Made by a program: the position numbers and the translations under genes. 64,000 nt of DNA from Cryptomeria japonica (taxonomy: Eukaryota > Streptophyta > Pinopsida > Cupressales > Cupressaceae), in contig NC_081413.1 of NCBI RefSeq assembly GCF_030272615.1, forward strand, positions 552,511,136 to 552,575,135, written 5' to 3'. Of this stretch, positions 45,472-55,770 are shown piece after piece. The notes beneath the pieces are model-generated. The model had not been told where the DNA came from. It did no database searches and saw only the letters and a list, made by a program, of their open reading frames with translations. The first letter of the stretch is position 1; the number at the start of each line of letters is the position of its first letter.

Positions 45472-48309
45472 TTATGCAAAGGATTGGACCAGAGGGATGG
45501 AAGGATGGAAAATATGCATTGGATAATGGATAGGGTATTGGAAGAATTGGGCTTCAGTGGATGGAAATGTTGGCAAGATCAACATTGGAACACACCTTGA
45601 GGGATGGTGGATTGATGGAGGAAAAATGGATCTCAGATTGTGAGATTTGGAAGGAGGAAAGGCTATTTTAGATGCCAATTTTGATGTTTCTTTAGGCTTT
45701 TGTGCTTCAAAGAGCCGCTTAGGGATCCACATGGTTTTTGATTTTTCATGCTTTTGTGGTTCCTTGGAGTGCATTACTTTCATAAGGGATTTAGGAACCC
45801 ATATAGATTTTGACTTTCGTTTCTTTTTCTCCATGGGTGTTTGTGGCCTTTTGGATATATTTTTTTCTTTATAGATCATATTGTTCTTTGTTTTGACATG
45901 TCGATTATATTGGACATGTTGATCCTTGAATACATGTGGATTGTTAGACTTATGACTTTTATACTTGGCATCCAAATTGCTTGGTGGGGGAAATAAATGC
46001 ATGGATGGATATGAATGAAATGGAGGTCTTTTGGATTCATGAAATTTACTCAAGGATCTGTGCCTTTGCTGACCTTACATAGAGGACAAAGGGATATAAG
46101 GACCTAAGATGGATGGAAGGTATGATGGGGAAGGTGTATGTTTTGATTTTTATGGAGGGATACCAACGTATTGAGAGTGAGTTGTGTAGACATGACCCTT
46201 AATATCTTCTTTGATATGGAGGGGTTCTTTCTCATGAAAGTCTACCCCTTTGCCTTTATGAATATTTTGACTTGTAGGATACTTTTTGATTTTAGAGGAA
46301 GATGCAAGTCCATTATTAGGTGGATATGATATGAGAGAAATAATGAGATCATGAAGTGGATCGGATTGGATCAAAGTGGAAGAACCCATTGTTAATATTG
46401 GGGGTTCATGAACATCTTGCACCATGTTAGAATCATGAGGGTGATTAGAATCATGAGGGGGACTAGGATCATGAGGGGGACTAGGATTGTGTGGTGGACA
46501 TGGATCAATGAAAGGCTCTTCAAGAGATGGAATGGGATAAATAATGGGATCATTTAAAGAAATGATATCTTGGAGTGTGTATGGAGGATTAAGACAAGGA
46601 GATAGAGGATTTAAAGGATCTTGTGGAGGATTTAAAGGAATAATTTGATCTTGACAAGGAGGAAAATCATTGGAATCCTCTTTAAAGGTGCTTTTCTCTT
46701 GACTTTAAATAGGATCATCCGAAAGGATGAAAGGGATATCTTGATCTTTCTTAGGAAGTAGAATGTCAATGGGATTTGAAAGGACATTTCGTTCATGAAA
46801 TGGAAGGGGATCGTTTGGGATTGGATGGACTAGGATATCTTGATCTTGCTCAAGGAATGGAGTGTCAATATGACTCTGGATAAGATGGAAAAGAATAGGG
46901 GAATCATCATGAGTGTCTGGGAAGATGGGATCCTGGTCAACAATTGGATGGGATGATAAGGTTTCGGGATCTTGATCTTGATCTATTTCAAGGCACGTTT
47001 TTGCATGCTCTAAATTATCCTCTTGACATGGGGTTGGACTTTGGATATGCATGGGGGATTTTGGCAAGGGATCAATGCTTTGGCACAAGGGGGATGGACT
47101 TTGAATGGGACTCTCTAAAAGAGAAGCATTCGATGGAATTAAATCTTGCATTTCCAAATAGTACAAGGGATTTGTATAAAGACATTGATTAGCATGCATT
47201 TCGGTGGCAGACAACCCTTGGGAGGATGCATTATTTGATGTATCATTCGAAGGCGATGGTGTAAATTGCTCTTGTGAAACTTTAAAATATGATAGAATGG
47301 GAGGGGAAGTGGAGGCAAATTGAGGGTCAAATTCTTGATGGATGGATGAGCCATTGCTAGTCATTGGTGTATGATTTTGATCATCCTCAAGAAAATCACT
47401 TAGGACTCTCTTTAAAATTTTTCTAATAAGGCAACCTTTATTTGGAGATGCATTTGAATCCTTGTGAGGTTTTTACATGATTGGATTTGTATTTTGAACT
47501 TGCTTGGCAAGAATTTAGTCTTGGTTTGATGTCATGTTTTGATATTGGACTTGGTTCAATTGTTCTGACATGTTTGAAACTTGGCATGGTGTGTGCTGCA
47601 ACCTTTGTTTTTGAATGTTCGGTTGTGGTTGTTGACATTGATATGTTGATTGAACTTGTTGATATTCCACCATTGGTTGAACCATTTGTTGACATTGTAT
47701 AGTTAGCTGGGCATATTGTTGAAATTGGACCATTGGTTGTGTTTGTTGGAGATGTTGGAAATGTTAAACAACTGGGTGTGATGGTTGAAAATGTGATTGA
47801 TAGTGAACACCTTCTTGTTCTTGTTGTGGAGGCACATAATGTTGTTGTCTCTTTTTTTGAAATTGTTTCATCATCTCTATTTGTGAGATGGGAGCTAGTA
47901 TATTTGATCATTCAATAAGAGATCTCACATCAATTGGTTCAATATCTGGATTTGGACCTAGAAATTTTTGAAACATTTTGGACATTTGTGATCTATTCTT
48001 CTCAATTTTTCTAACTTTTGGTTCCAATATTTCCTTTTCTTGAGCTAGTTTCTCCTCTAGTTTTTGTATTTGGACATTTAAATCATCATGATAAGTTTGA
48101 TCCAAGTTCTGAGACATGTAGAAATTGGATTGACATGATTGATTGCTCAATTGTGATGACATGGCTTCAAAAGAATGTTGAGACCTCATTTCAACAAACA
48201 TGTCACTATGCAATGCAACTAATGGGATTGACAAATGCAACCTAAAAGGATGACAATGCAACTTATGTTTTTGGACTTTTTGAATTTTTGGAATGACAAC
48301 TAGATGCAA
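45472..48309 (-). pseudogene. Element N gag-like ORF (about 945 codons), degraded
   Basis: One minus-strand frame holds all pieces without an indel, with at least six in-frame stops (47908, 47764, 47515, near 47473, 46705, 46150). Order: an N-terminal coiled-coil-like segment (VQIQKLEEKLAQEKEILEPK), a Gln-rich region (47515-47733), a Ser/Pro acidic region with DQDP repeats (46705-47364), a PPHDPSPPHDS repeat (46430-46500), and a basic C-terminus with two copies of a W-[VI]-P-K-[SR]-L motif (near 45690-45800). There is no capsid core or zinc knuckle that I recognise, so calling it Gag rests on position. It may bind element RNA or tether to a helper's particle. Confidence 0.6.
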
Positions 48310-49103
48310 CTAAATGCAATGAAAATGTGACCTTGCTTTGGACCTTTGAATTTCTATGGTTTGATAATGTTATGCAACTAAGTGCAACCTATTTTTTTGT
48401 TATTATTTCAAGAATTTTTGGAAATGATATGCAATCTTAAGCAATGGTAATGCAACCTATGTTTTTGTTATTTTTTAGCTTTGGAAAAACCTTTGAAATG
48501 CAACCCTAAAGACATGACCCTTGGGACATTGAAATGAAGTCTAGACCTTAAAAGGACAAAGGAAAAAATGACAATAGGACAAATGAAAATGTCTCACCTA
48601 TATGCTTGGATAATAATCTAGGTTTGACAAAATGATGTTGACAAAAGAAAAATGTTGGACGAGGTCAAGACTTCCTAACAACAACTTAGGGTTTAATCTA
48701 AAGAATTGAATCTTCAAGTATGACAAAAACCTAATTTTGACACTATATGCAAAAAGACAATGATCTAAGGTGCAAACCTACAATATGATATGATAATGAC
48801 CTAAGTTATGAAGAGAGACCTAGGGTATGCAAATGTGACCTGATATGATGATGTGGACAAAACTTGATTATGACACAATGATATATATGACACTAAAAAT
48901 GTAGGTGCAAATTTATGATAATGCTAGCCTAAGACCAAACTTAGGGTTAGACTATGAAATGATATTACCATATGTGCAAAAGGACATATGAAAAGGAATG
49001 ACTTTTTGATATGCAAATAATATGACCTAGGTGAAACCTAACTTTGGTATTTGACAATGATTATGAAAAATGCAAACCTAGAAATGACCTAATGTTGGTA
49101 TGC

Positions 49104-49290
49104 AAAATGTCACATAAGAGAGGACCTAATTTTGGTATGCAAAATGACACCTAGGAGAAGATATAATAATGATATGCATAAGGACACCTAAGATAGGACC
49201 TAATAATGACATGCAAAAGGACACCTAAGATAGGACCTAATAATGACATGCAAAAGGACACCTAAGAGAGGACCTAATAATGACATGCAG
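49104..49290. repeat. 37-bp tandem repeat in the element N leader
   Basis: About five copies of AGGACCTAATAATGACATGC plus AAAAGGACACCTAAGAT-like sequence. The central copies are nearly identical and the outer ones degraded. Confidence 0.85.
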
Positions 49291-50830
49291 AACTTAGGAA
49301 AATGGGGTTAAAACTACGTTCACAATGAGGACACCTAACAATGAAATGGACTAAATGGAGTGCAATGACTATGTCCTAAAACCTAAGTATGGACTATGAA
49401 GGACCTAAACCTAAGTGACATAATTGTTGAGAAAAAGTTTTTCAATGTGTTTGAAAGCCATGTTTTGAAAATGTTTTGAACTTTGTTGGATGAATGCTTT
49501 TGTTTTGGACTTGTTTGGACTTGTTTGAAAATGTCCTTTTTTAATTTTTGTGACAATGTGTATGATTCAACTTTTGACAATAAAAAAAGACAAGATGTTT
49601 GGACTTAGACCCAAGACAATCATGCTCATTCACAACATATCCTATGGGTGGCTGGGGCAATATCTGTTGAATCCTCTAACCATAAAATACAACATTCAGT
49701 TGAATAGCTAGACGCTTGGTAGCACTGGCTCCCCCTTACAGTGCACTCACTTCTCGGGCATACCAAGCTTTGAGTTAAAGGAGCATCACTTCCCAAGAAC
49801 TAGCTATCTCTAACTAAGGAGTACATGAGAGGTATCTTCGGCATGTGTGTGTCACAATGCCTATGCCAGTAGATACAAGGTTTTTGGTCTCTACAAACAA
49901 AGGGTTCTAGTTAAGGCATCTGTTCGGGTGGGTATTGATCCAGCAAATAAATCGTCCCAATACCATTCCAACACCCATTGTCTACAACTTTCGTTGCATC
50001 CACAGTTATTTAGAGTGGTTTGGAAGGGGTTCGTCTTCAACCATGTCACCACTTAGGGTCATTCCCTCTTACAAATTGGGAGGCAGGCCCACTATCTAAA
50101 GGTTAAAACACACAAGCAAATGAAAAACAAACATGACATTCATGGTGTTCATTAACCCTTTAGAAAACAAAGTGTGTGACTAAGCTAGAAATCACAAACA
50201 TATGGTTTTGAATATATGTCTTTGGCCGCATCCTGCAACAAATGCGTTAGTAGTTTCAAGATTATGATCTTTGATACACAAAAATAGATACCCAGCAAAG
50301 ACGTAAACCAAAAAAATTAATTCTTGAGATAGAATTTCAAATCTAATTTAAAAACATGACTAATTCTAATTAAAAAAATTAAATTAACAAAACCAAAAAA
50401 AGAAAATTAAATCTAACTAAATTAAAATCTAATTAAAAAAAAGCTAATCTAACAATTTAATTTACAAATAATTAAATTAAATCTAATTTAAAAAAAAAAA
50501 AACTAATCTAAAATCTAATTTACAAAAACTAAATAAAATCTAATTAAAAAAAAAAAAAACTAAATAAAATCTATTTAAATCAAAATCTAAGCTTTATTTA
50601 ATTAAAACCTAAACTAAAAGAAAGAAACTAAGCTTAAATAAAAAAAGAAAGTAGGCCCCCACGTAAGCCTAGAAATAAATGACTTTGCCCAATAAAATGT
50701 ATTTGCAGAGCATGCACAAAATGGTATTGAAAACATATTTGCTCCTTCAATATATTGATTATTAAACCTGCAACCTTTCAACGTATTTTACACTATTTAT
50801 ATGACTTTTTGAGAAAGATCTGAAATGTAT

Positions 50831-51055
50831 GGGTAGATCTAAATGCATGCAAAAAAATGTTTGTTTTTTTTTCAAAGATTTGAAATGCCTTTTGTCAGAT
50901 TTTTAACATATTCAGCAGATTTGGCCATGTTTTTAACAAGTGGGCAGATCTAAATGCATGCAAAAAAAACATTTTTTTTTTCAAAGATTTGAAATGCCTT
51001 TTTTCAGATTTTTAACATATTCAACAAATTTGGCCATGTTTTTAACAAGTGTTGA
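50831..51055. repeat. Duplicated segment of about 111 bp in the element N leader
   Basis: Two copies beginning GCAGATCTAAATGCATGCAA and continuing through TTTCAAAGATTTGAAATGCC and TTTGGCCATGTTTTTAACAA, 200-430 nt inside the PBS. Confidence 0.85.
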
Positions 51056-51261
51056 AATTTTATTTTTTTTGTTTTAAAACAAATTTTTACAATTCATAAA
51101 CTGATTTTAACAAATCATTGAACATTTGGAGCAAATTTAAGAGCATATTTCTGCAGGTTTAACAGATTTTGCAACATACTAGATAATCGTGCATGCTAAC
51201 TATCATCAAGATCTTGTCACATCAAAAACTCACAAGGAAATTTTTGTTAGATTTTAATATG

Positions 51262-51282
51262 TGATTCACGTTGGGCTCACCA
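51262..51282 (-). other. Element N primer-binding site (tRNA-Trp type)
   Basis: TGGTGAGCCCAACGTGAATC on the minus strand, 5 nt inside the LTR. It matches the tRNA-Trp 3' end at 18 of 20 positions. Unlike B and C the match does not extend beyond about 20 nt. Confidence 0.75.
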
Positions 51283-51287
51283 AAAAA

Positions 51288-52350
51288 TGTGATGTAGGAA
51301 ATTAGGCAAAGAAAATCATAACACAAATTAGCCAACCACAAAGCTAAATGCTATGAGAATATTCCTAACACATTCAATAAAAGTATGGAAACAAAACAAT
51401 TAAAATAAATACAAACCAACACAAATGTTTCTTCCATTCCCTTTCATTATTCTTCTTTCTCCTTCAAATTATGTGGACGCCACTTACAAATACAAGTGCA
51501 AATGAAAGCAAGTTGATGACAAAATGATAGAAAATTAGACAGCATAAGGATACTCGAAAATGTGGTTGCAATTGAATAAGAAAAAACCAACGGACAAGAT
51601 TGAGTGCACATCAGAGCTGCCATTCAGGAAAGGATGAAAATAGAAGAAAGCAAATGAGAAGATATTACGAAAATAAATAATAAAATCTTTAATTATCTTC
51701 TCATTAATACGAAATTAGCAAGTTGAAAATATCAAGAAGATTTTAATAATTAAAAATTATTAAATATCTTCATTCGAAAAGATAAATAGAAGAATTAAAA
51801 ATAAATAAAATATCCTATCACAAAAAGCAGATTTTTGAAGATGCATACCTCATTTTTTAATTTAAAAATTAAGATTAATGAGATATTGTCAAAAAGATTG
51901 ATTTTTGAAAATCAAGGAAAGATATTAGTTTCCAAATTTGAAAATTAGGAGGATATATGAGAAGATTTAATAATTTAAAATTATTAAATATCTCCACATA
52001 AGAGGATAAAATGGAAGAATAAAAAATTAAGAAAACTAGGAAATAAAGATGAATTAATAAATAAAATTTATTAATTATCTTTATTTTGGAGGAAGATAAA
52101 TATGATAAATTAATAAAATGATTTATTAATTTATTGCTCATATTTATGAATTAGTTAATTAAATAAAATGAGTTTATTTAATTAATGGAAAAAAGGGACA
52201 AATAAATAAATTATTAAATTTATTTATTTAGGACTTAGAAGAATTGTTAGTAAAAGGGGGTTTAATTAATTAATTAAACCTAAGAGGCACTATGCGCATG
52301 ATATGTTAAAAATAGGAGACACATGTGTTGACCATTTTTTAGTGTCTACA
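51288..52350 (-). repeat. Element N 5' LTR (1,063 bp)
   Basis: Same ends as the left LTR. It is shorter mostly because of one deletion of about 60 bp (at about 51585) that removes the TATA region present in the 3' LTR. Confidence 0.92.
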
Positions 52351-52355
52351 GTTTT
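52351..52355 (+). repeat. Right target-site duplication GTTTT of element N
   Basis: Matches 42185-42189 exactly; see the left copy. Confidence 0.92.
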
Positions 52356-54613
52356 CAATGTTAGATTCATGAATTAACCAAAAATATCTAGAAACCGTAG
52401 ACTTACCTTCATTACCTGGTCCCATCGTAGAGTTACACCATTGCACAATTGTTTCTGCATCTATTAACATTACACCACCTTCATACTTCAATTGCTCTCT
52501 GGTAAGAGCTATTTTCACACATGCTCCCACACCATCATGCTCTCCCTTTCCATGCCCTGCCTCAATAAAATTCCAAAAATGTTGCACACCACTTGTCACA
52601 TGCATCGTAGTCAACCAGTAGAACATCCTTGCATTCTTGAATTGTGCAGTGCAATTGTCCAACCATATTAAATGTTGGTTGTATCTTATATCTCTTTCCC
52701 TTAAACTTTCATAGAAGATTGTAAAACATCCTTATACAAACTCTAAGGAATGAGTACAATCATTGTTGATATAGAAGTGATATTCTCTTATAACCTTTAT
52801 GTCCTCCTCGGTGCTATCATGTGCATGCATGAATGCTATGTGTACAAAAATTGTAACTTGTGTAGAGTGGTAATACATAGATTGTACTTCATTTTGCGGC
52901 TTTAGTGTATAATTCTCAGTAAAATCAATGATAGAGACAATAGTGCCGAGGGGGAAAGTGTCCTTACACAACTTGAATTGCTCATCTAACCACCTAGCTC
53001 TATGCGTGTGACATATGTACTCATACACTAGTTTCTCTTGAAACATCTTCATAAAATCAGCTATGCATATATCCCTTTTCACTAACTCACACCTTTTTAA
53101 TTCTTTTCCATTCTTTAACACCATATGTGACTGACTTGTATTTTCCAATAGAAAGTAGTTCCTTACCAATTTCATGTGTGCTATCCAGATGTAGGCATCT
53201 ATGCAACTGTTGAAAACCACCACATGTAGGAGAAAAACCTCTCAAACACATCATCTTATAGTAAATGCACTCGTCATCTCATCTACATAGTACACTTGAA
53301 ATAAATTCTCTAGATGACTTAGGAGGTGCTTGTAGGCCATATTCTTGCAAAACATCATTAGTGTGTAAAGTACAACATATTTAGCAATAAATATCATAAT
53401 GCATGGAAAATTCAACATGGACCCTACAACAACATGTAGTACGTGCATGATTAATCTTAACATAAAATGGTTTTGTCATCTCAAAAAATCTTTGACTAAT
53501 TTTAATCTAAGGAAAGCTTTGAAGAAACCTTTCATAAAATTGTGTTTGAGTTGTATCTAAATAGTGTTTTGGATGTGGCTCACAATTACTAATTCCAATT
53601 CGCCTTCTAACAACATCTCTTTGGTTGGGTGAAACCCTTGTGTTGCCATGCCAGTATGTCTCAATTAACGTTCTTAGTGCACCAACAACAACCTTGTCCT
53701 TGTGTGGGAGTCTACCTGAGAACGCCCAAAGAGAATTATTGTTAGGATCCTCGATTTTCTCTCACCTCTCTAAGGCATAGTGTAATGTGGTTCTACTTAT
53801 CCTTAATGACTTGCTTGTTTTGCTTATTAAATGAGATTTTTTCATTTCCTTTCCCATTATGGTTGATGTGAGGACACGATGAGTAACATTAGCATCTTTA
53901 GTGCATGATTTCGAACCAATGGTTTGGTATGCATCAAAAAGATGTCTCACAATGGTTCTTTCACTATTATTTTTGGATGTTCTTAACCCCAAAATTTTCA
54001 TTGTCTCTCTAAATTTCAGATTTTTAATCATTTCAACAACTAATTGGCATCTTCCACTTTGAATTAAGTTTTCAAAATAGTTATTCCAAATTCTTCTAAC
54101 CGTTCTTCTACAAGTTCTTTTAAAATTTTTATCATGCATTGGCTTCACAATATTTTCATCAATATCTATTAGGAACTTTGGTTTTCTACGAATTATTCTA
54201 AGAGGTGTTATGATTGGTTCATGCTCTTCATTTTCATTAGGTGCATTATGTGCATTCACCACATCAAATTCAAATGGCATATATTCTTCAATTTCATTAA
54301 CACGTGCATTCACTGAATCATTTTCAAATTGTGTATGTTCATTGCATTCATTAGGTGCATTCATCATATGCATTTGAATTGGTGTATGTTGATCATTTTG
54401 ATTTGGTGCATTCATCATATAAATTTAAATTGTTGAATTTTCATCACTTTCATTAGGTGCATTAGATGATGTACCTTCACGTAATCTCCTCATATGCTCC
54501 CTTTGTCTTTCCTTTGCTACCTCTCTTTGTTCATTCATTCCTCTCTTGTTCTTTCCTATTGTCCTAGATATAACATCATGATGACAATCCACAATCAAAT
54601 AGAAAAAAAACAA
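52356..54613 (-). pseudogene. Transposase-like gene 2, N-terminal and catalytic part
   Basis: Minus-strand coding pieces with stops and at least one frameshift. The N-terminus has a basic helix (KERQREHMRRLREG) and NAPNE/EH repeats, then a DNA-binding-like basic region (KFKRTCRRTVRRIWNNYFENLI). Then come RVSPNQRDVVRRR and PKHYLDTTQTQFYERFLQ. The catalytic-looking part has SIIDFTENYTLKPQNEVQ (first Asp), YHSTQVTIFVHIAFMH, LDNCTAQFKNARMFYWL (second Asp) and EAGHGKGEHDGVGACVK. This D...DNCxxQFK...GHGKGxxDGxG layout matches an uncharacterised eukaryotic family that I take to be an RNase H-fold DDE transposase. No metal-binding residue can be proved from sequence alone. Element N interrupts it in the codon after the IEN triplet. 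Confidence 0.65.
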
Positions 54614-54946
54614 AAAATAATCATCATTTTGTTATAATCTAAAGTAACAATAATAAAATAACTTCAAAAAAAACCAAAATACAAGATAAATCAATCATGA
54701 TCAAAGCAAAAAAACAACAAATGATCATCATTTTGTTATAATCTAAAGTAACAATGATAAAATAACTTAAAAAACAATCCAATATATGAGACAAATCAAT
54801 CATTTCAAAGAAAAAGTGACAAAAAAATATGAAAACCTGACTATTACTATCCCAAAAAATCATGTGCAAAAGCAGTGGGCCCTTCAAACAACTCGCAATG
54901 CTGGTTTTTAGGCTGTTGGGACTAAAATATATTAAGATTTTCCCAT
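54614..54946 (-). other. 5' flank of transposase-like gene 2
   Basis: AT-rich, with a duplicated ATCATCATTTTGTTATAATC-type segment (about 54619 and 54723). No gene is supported. It separates the palindrome array from the coding frame. Confidence 0.45.
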
Positions 54947-55107
54947 AACCCATACGGGTTATGGAAACCTAATGTGAATGTTCACAATTGATCACAACCC
55001 ATACGGGTTAAGTAGAACTAGAAGTTTTGGCCTTAGTTCTACATAACCCGTATGGGTTATGTACAACTAGAAGTTTTGGCCTTAGTTCTACATAACCCAT
55101 ACGGGTT
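54947..55107. repeat. Four 14-bp palindromes at exact 49-bp period
   Basis: AACCCATACGGGTT or AACCCGTATGGGTT begins at 54947, 54996, 55045 and 55094, each exactly 49 bp apart. The last two units share a longer repeat with flanks GTAGAACTAGAAGTTTTGGC and CTTAGTTCTACAT, so each palindrome sits in a nearly self-complementary stretch of about 36 bp. They lie upstream of the minus-strand transposase-like gene. Similar 14-mers lie upstream of gene 1. Confidence 0.9.
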
Positions 55108-55164
55108 ATGTAGAACTAGGAACCAAATAGGGAGTGGGGAGAGAGATAGAGGGTGAGAATAGGA

Positions 55165-55177
55165 TTAAGAGAAGAGA

Positions 55178-55220
<43 letters not shown>

Positions 55221-55447
55221 GGAAAAGTAGAGGGGGAGAGGGAGAGAGAGGGGGGGATTGGGAAAATGAGAGGGGGAGAGAGATAGAGACAGAGATTGGG
55301 AAAAGGAGAGCAAGAGAGAATAGGATAAGGAGAGGGAGAGAGAGGGATATTAGGAAAAGGAGAGGGGGAGAGGGAGAGGGAGAGAGAGGGAGATTGGGAA
55401 AAGGAGAGGGGGAGAGGGAGAGAGACATAAATTGGGAAAAGGAGAGT

Positions 55448-55494
<47 letters not shown>

Positions 55495-55617
55495 GGAGAT
55501 AGGGAGAGAGGAATAGAATAGGATAAGGAGAGGGGGATAGAGAGAGAAGGGGATAAGGAGAGGGGGAGGGAGGTAGATTGGGAAAAGGAGAGGGGGAGAG
55601 AGAGGGAGACTAGAAAA

Positions 55618-55662
<45 letters not shown>

Positions 55663-55770
55663 GGAGATAGGAAGAGAGGGAGAGAATAGGATAAGGAGAG
55701 GGGGAGGAAGAGAGAGGGGGAGAGGGAGAGGATATTGGCAGAGAGGGAGAGGGAGGGCGGAGATGGGGAG
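55165..55770. repeat. GA-rich simple-sequence tract (about 600 bp)
   Basis: Almost pure purine on the plus strand: (GA)n runs near 55187-55215, 55456-55490 and 55623-55658 separated by AATAGGATAAGGAGAGGGGG-type units. The long minus-strand frame (Leu/Pro/Ser) is an artefact of the repeat. It ends exactly where the element C LTR begins. Confidence 0.95.

Larger units (their letters stand above)
48310..51261 (-). other. Element N untranslated leader
   Basis: Nearly 3 kb between PBS and ORF, like the leaders of A, B and C. It contains a 37-bp tandem repeat (49104-49290), the leader block shared with A (49620-50100), A-rich AATCTAATTAAA repeats (50330-50620) and a duplication of about 111 bp (50831-51055) carrying the palindromic word TGCATGCA. 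No gene is supported. Confidence 0.6.
42190..52350 (-). mobile_element. Non-autonomous LTR retrotransposon 'N' (10,161 bp, complete)
   Basis: Two LTRs (42190-43308 and 51288-52350) with TG/CA ends, GTTTT target duplications, a tRNA-Trp PBS inside the right LTR and a PPT (CAAAGAGGGGCAAAA) inside the left one fix a minus-strand element. The internal 8 kb contains a single degraded gag-like frame (45472-48309) and no protease, RT, RNase H or integrase motif that I can find. The LTR start TGTAGACACT and leader resemble A and B, so a related autonomous element probably mobilised it. It inserted in the coding frame of the transposase-like gene. Confidence 0.9.
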
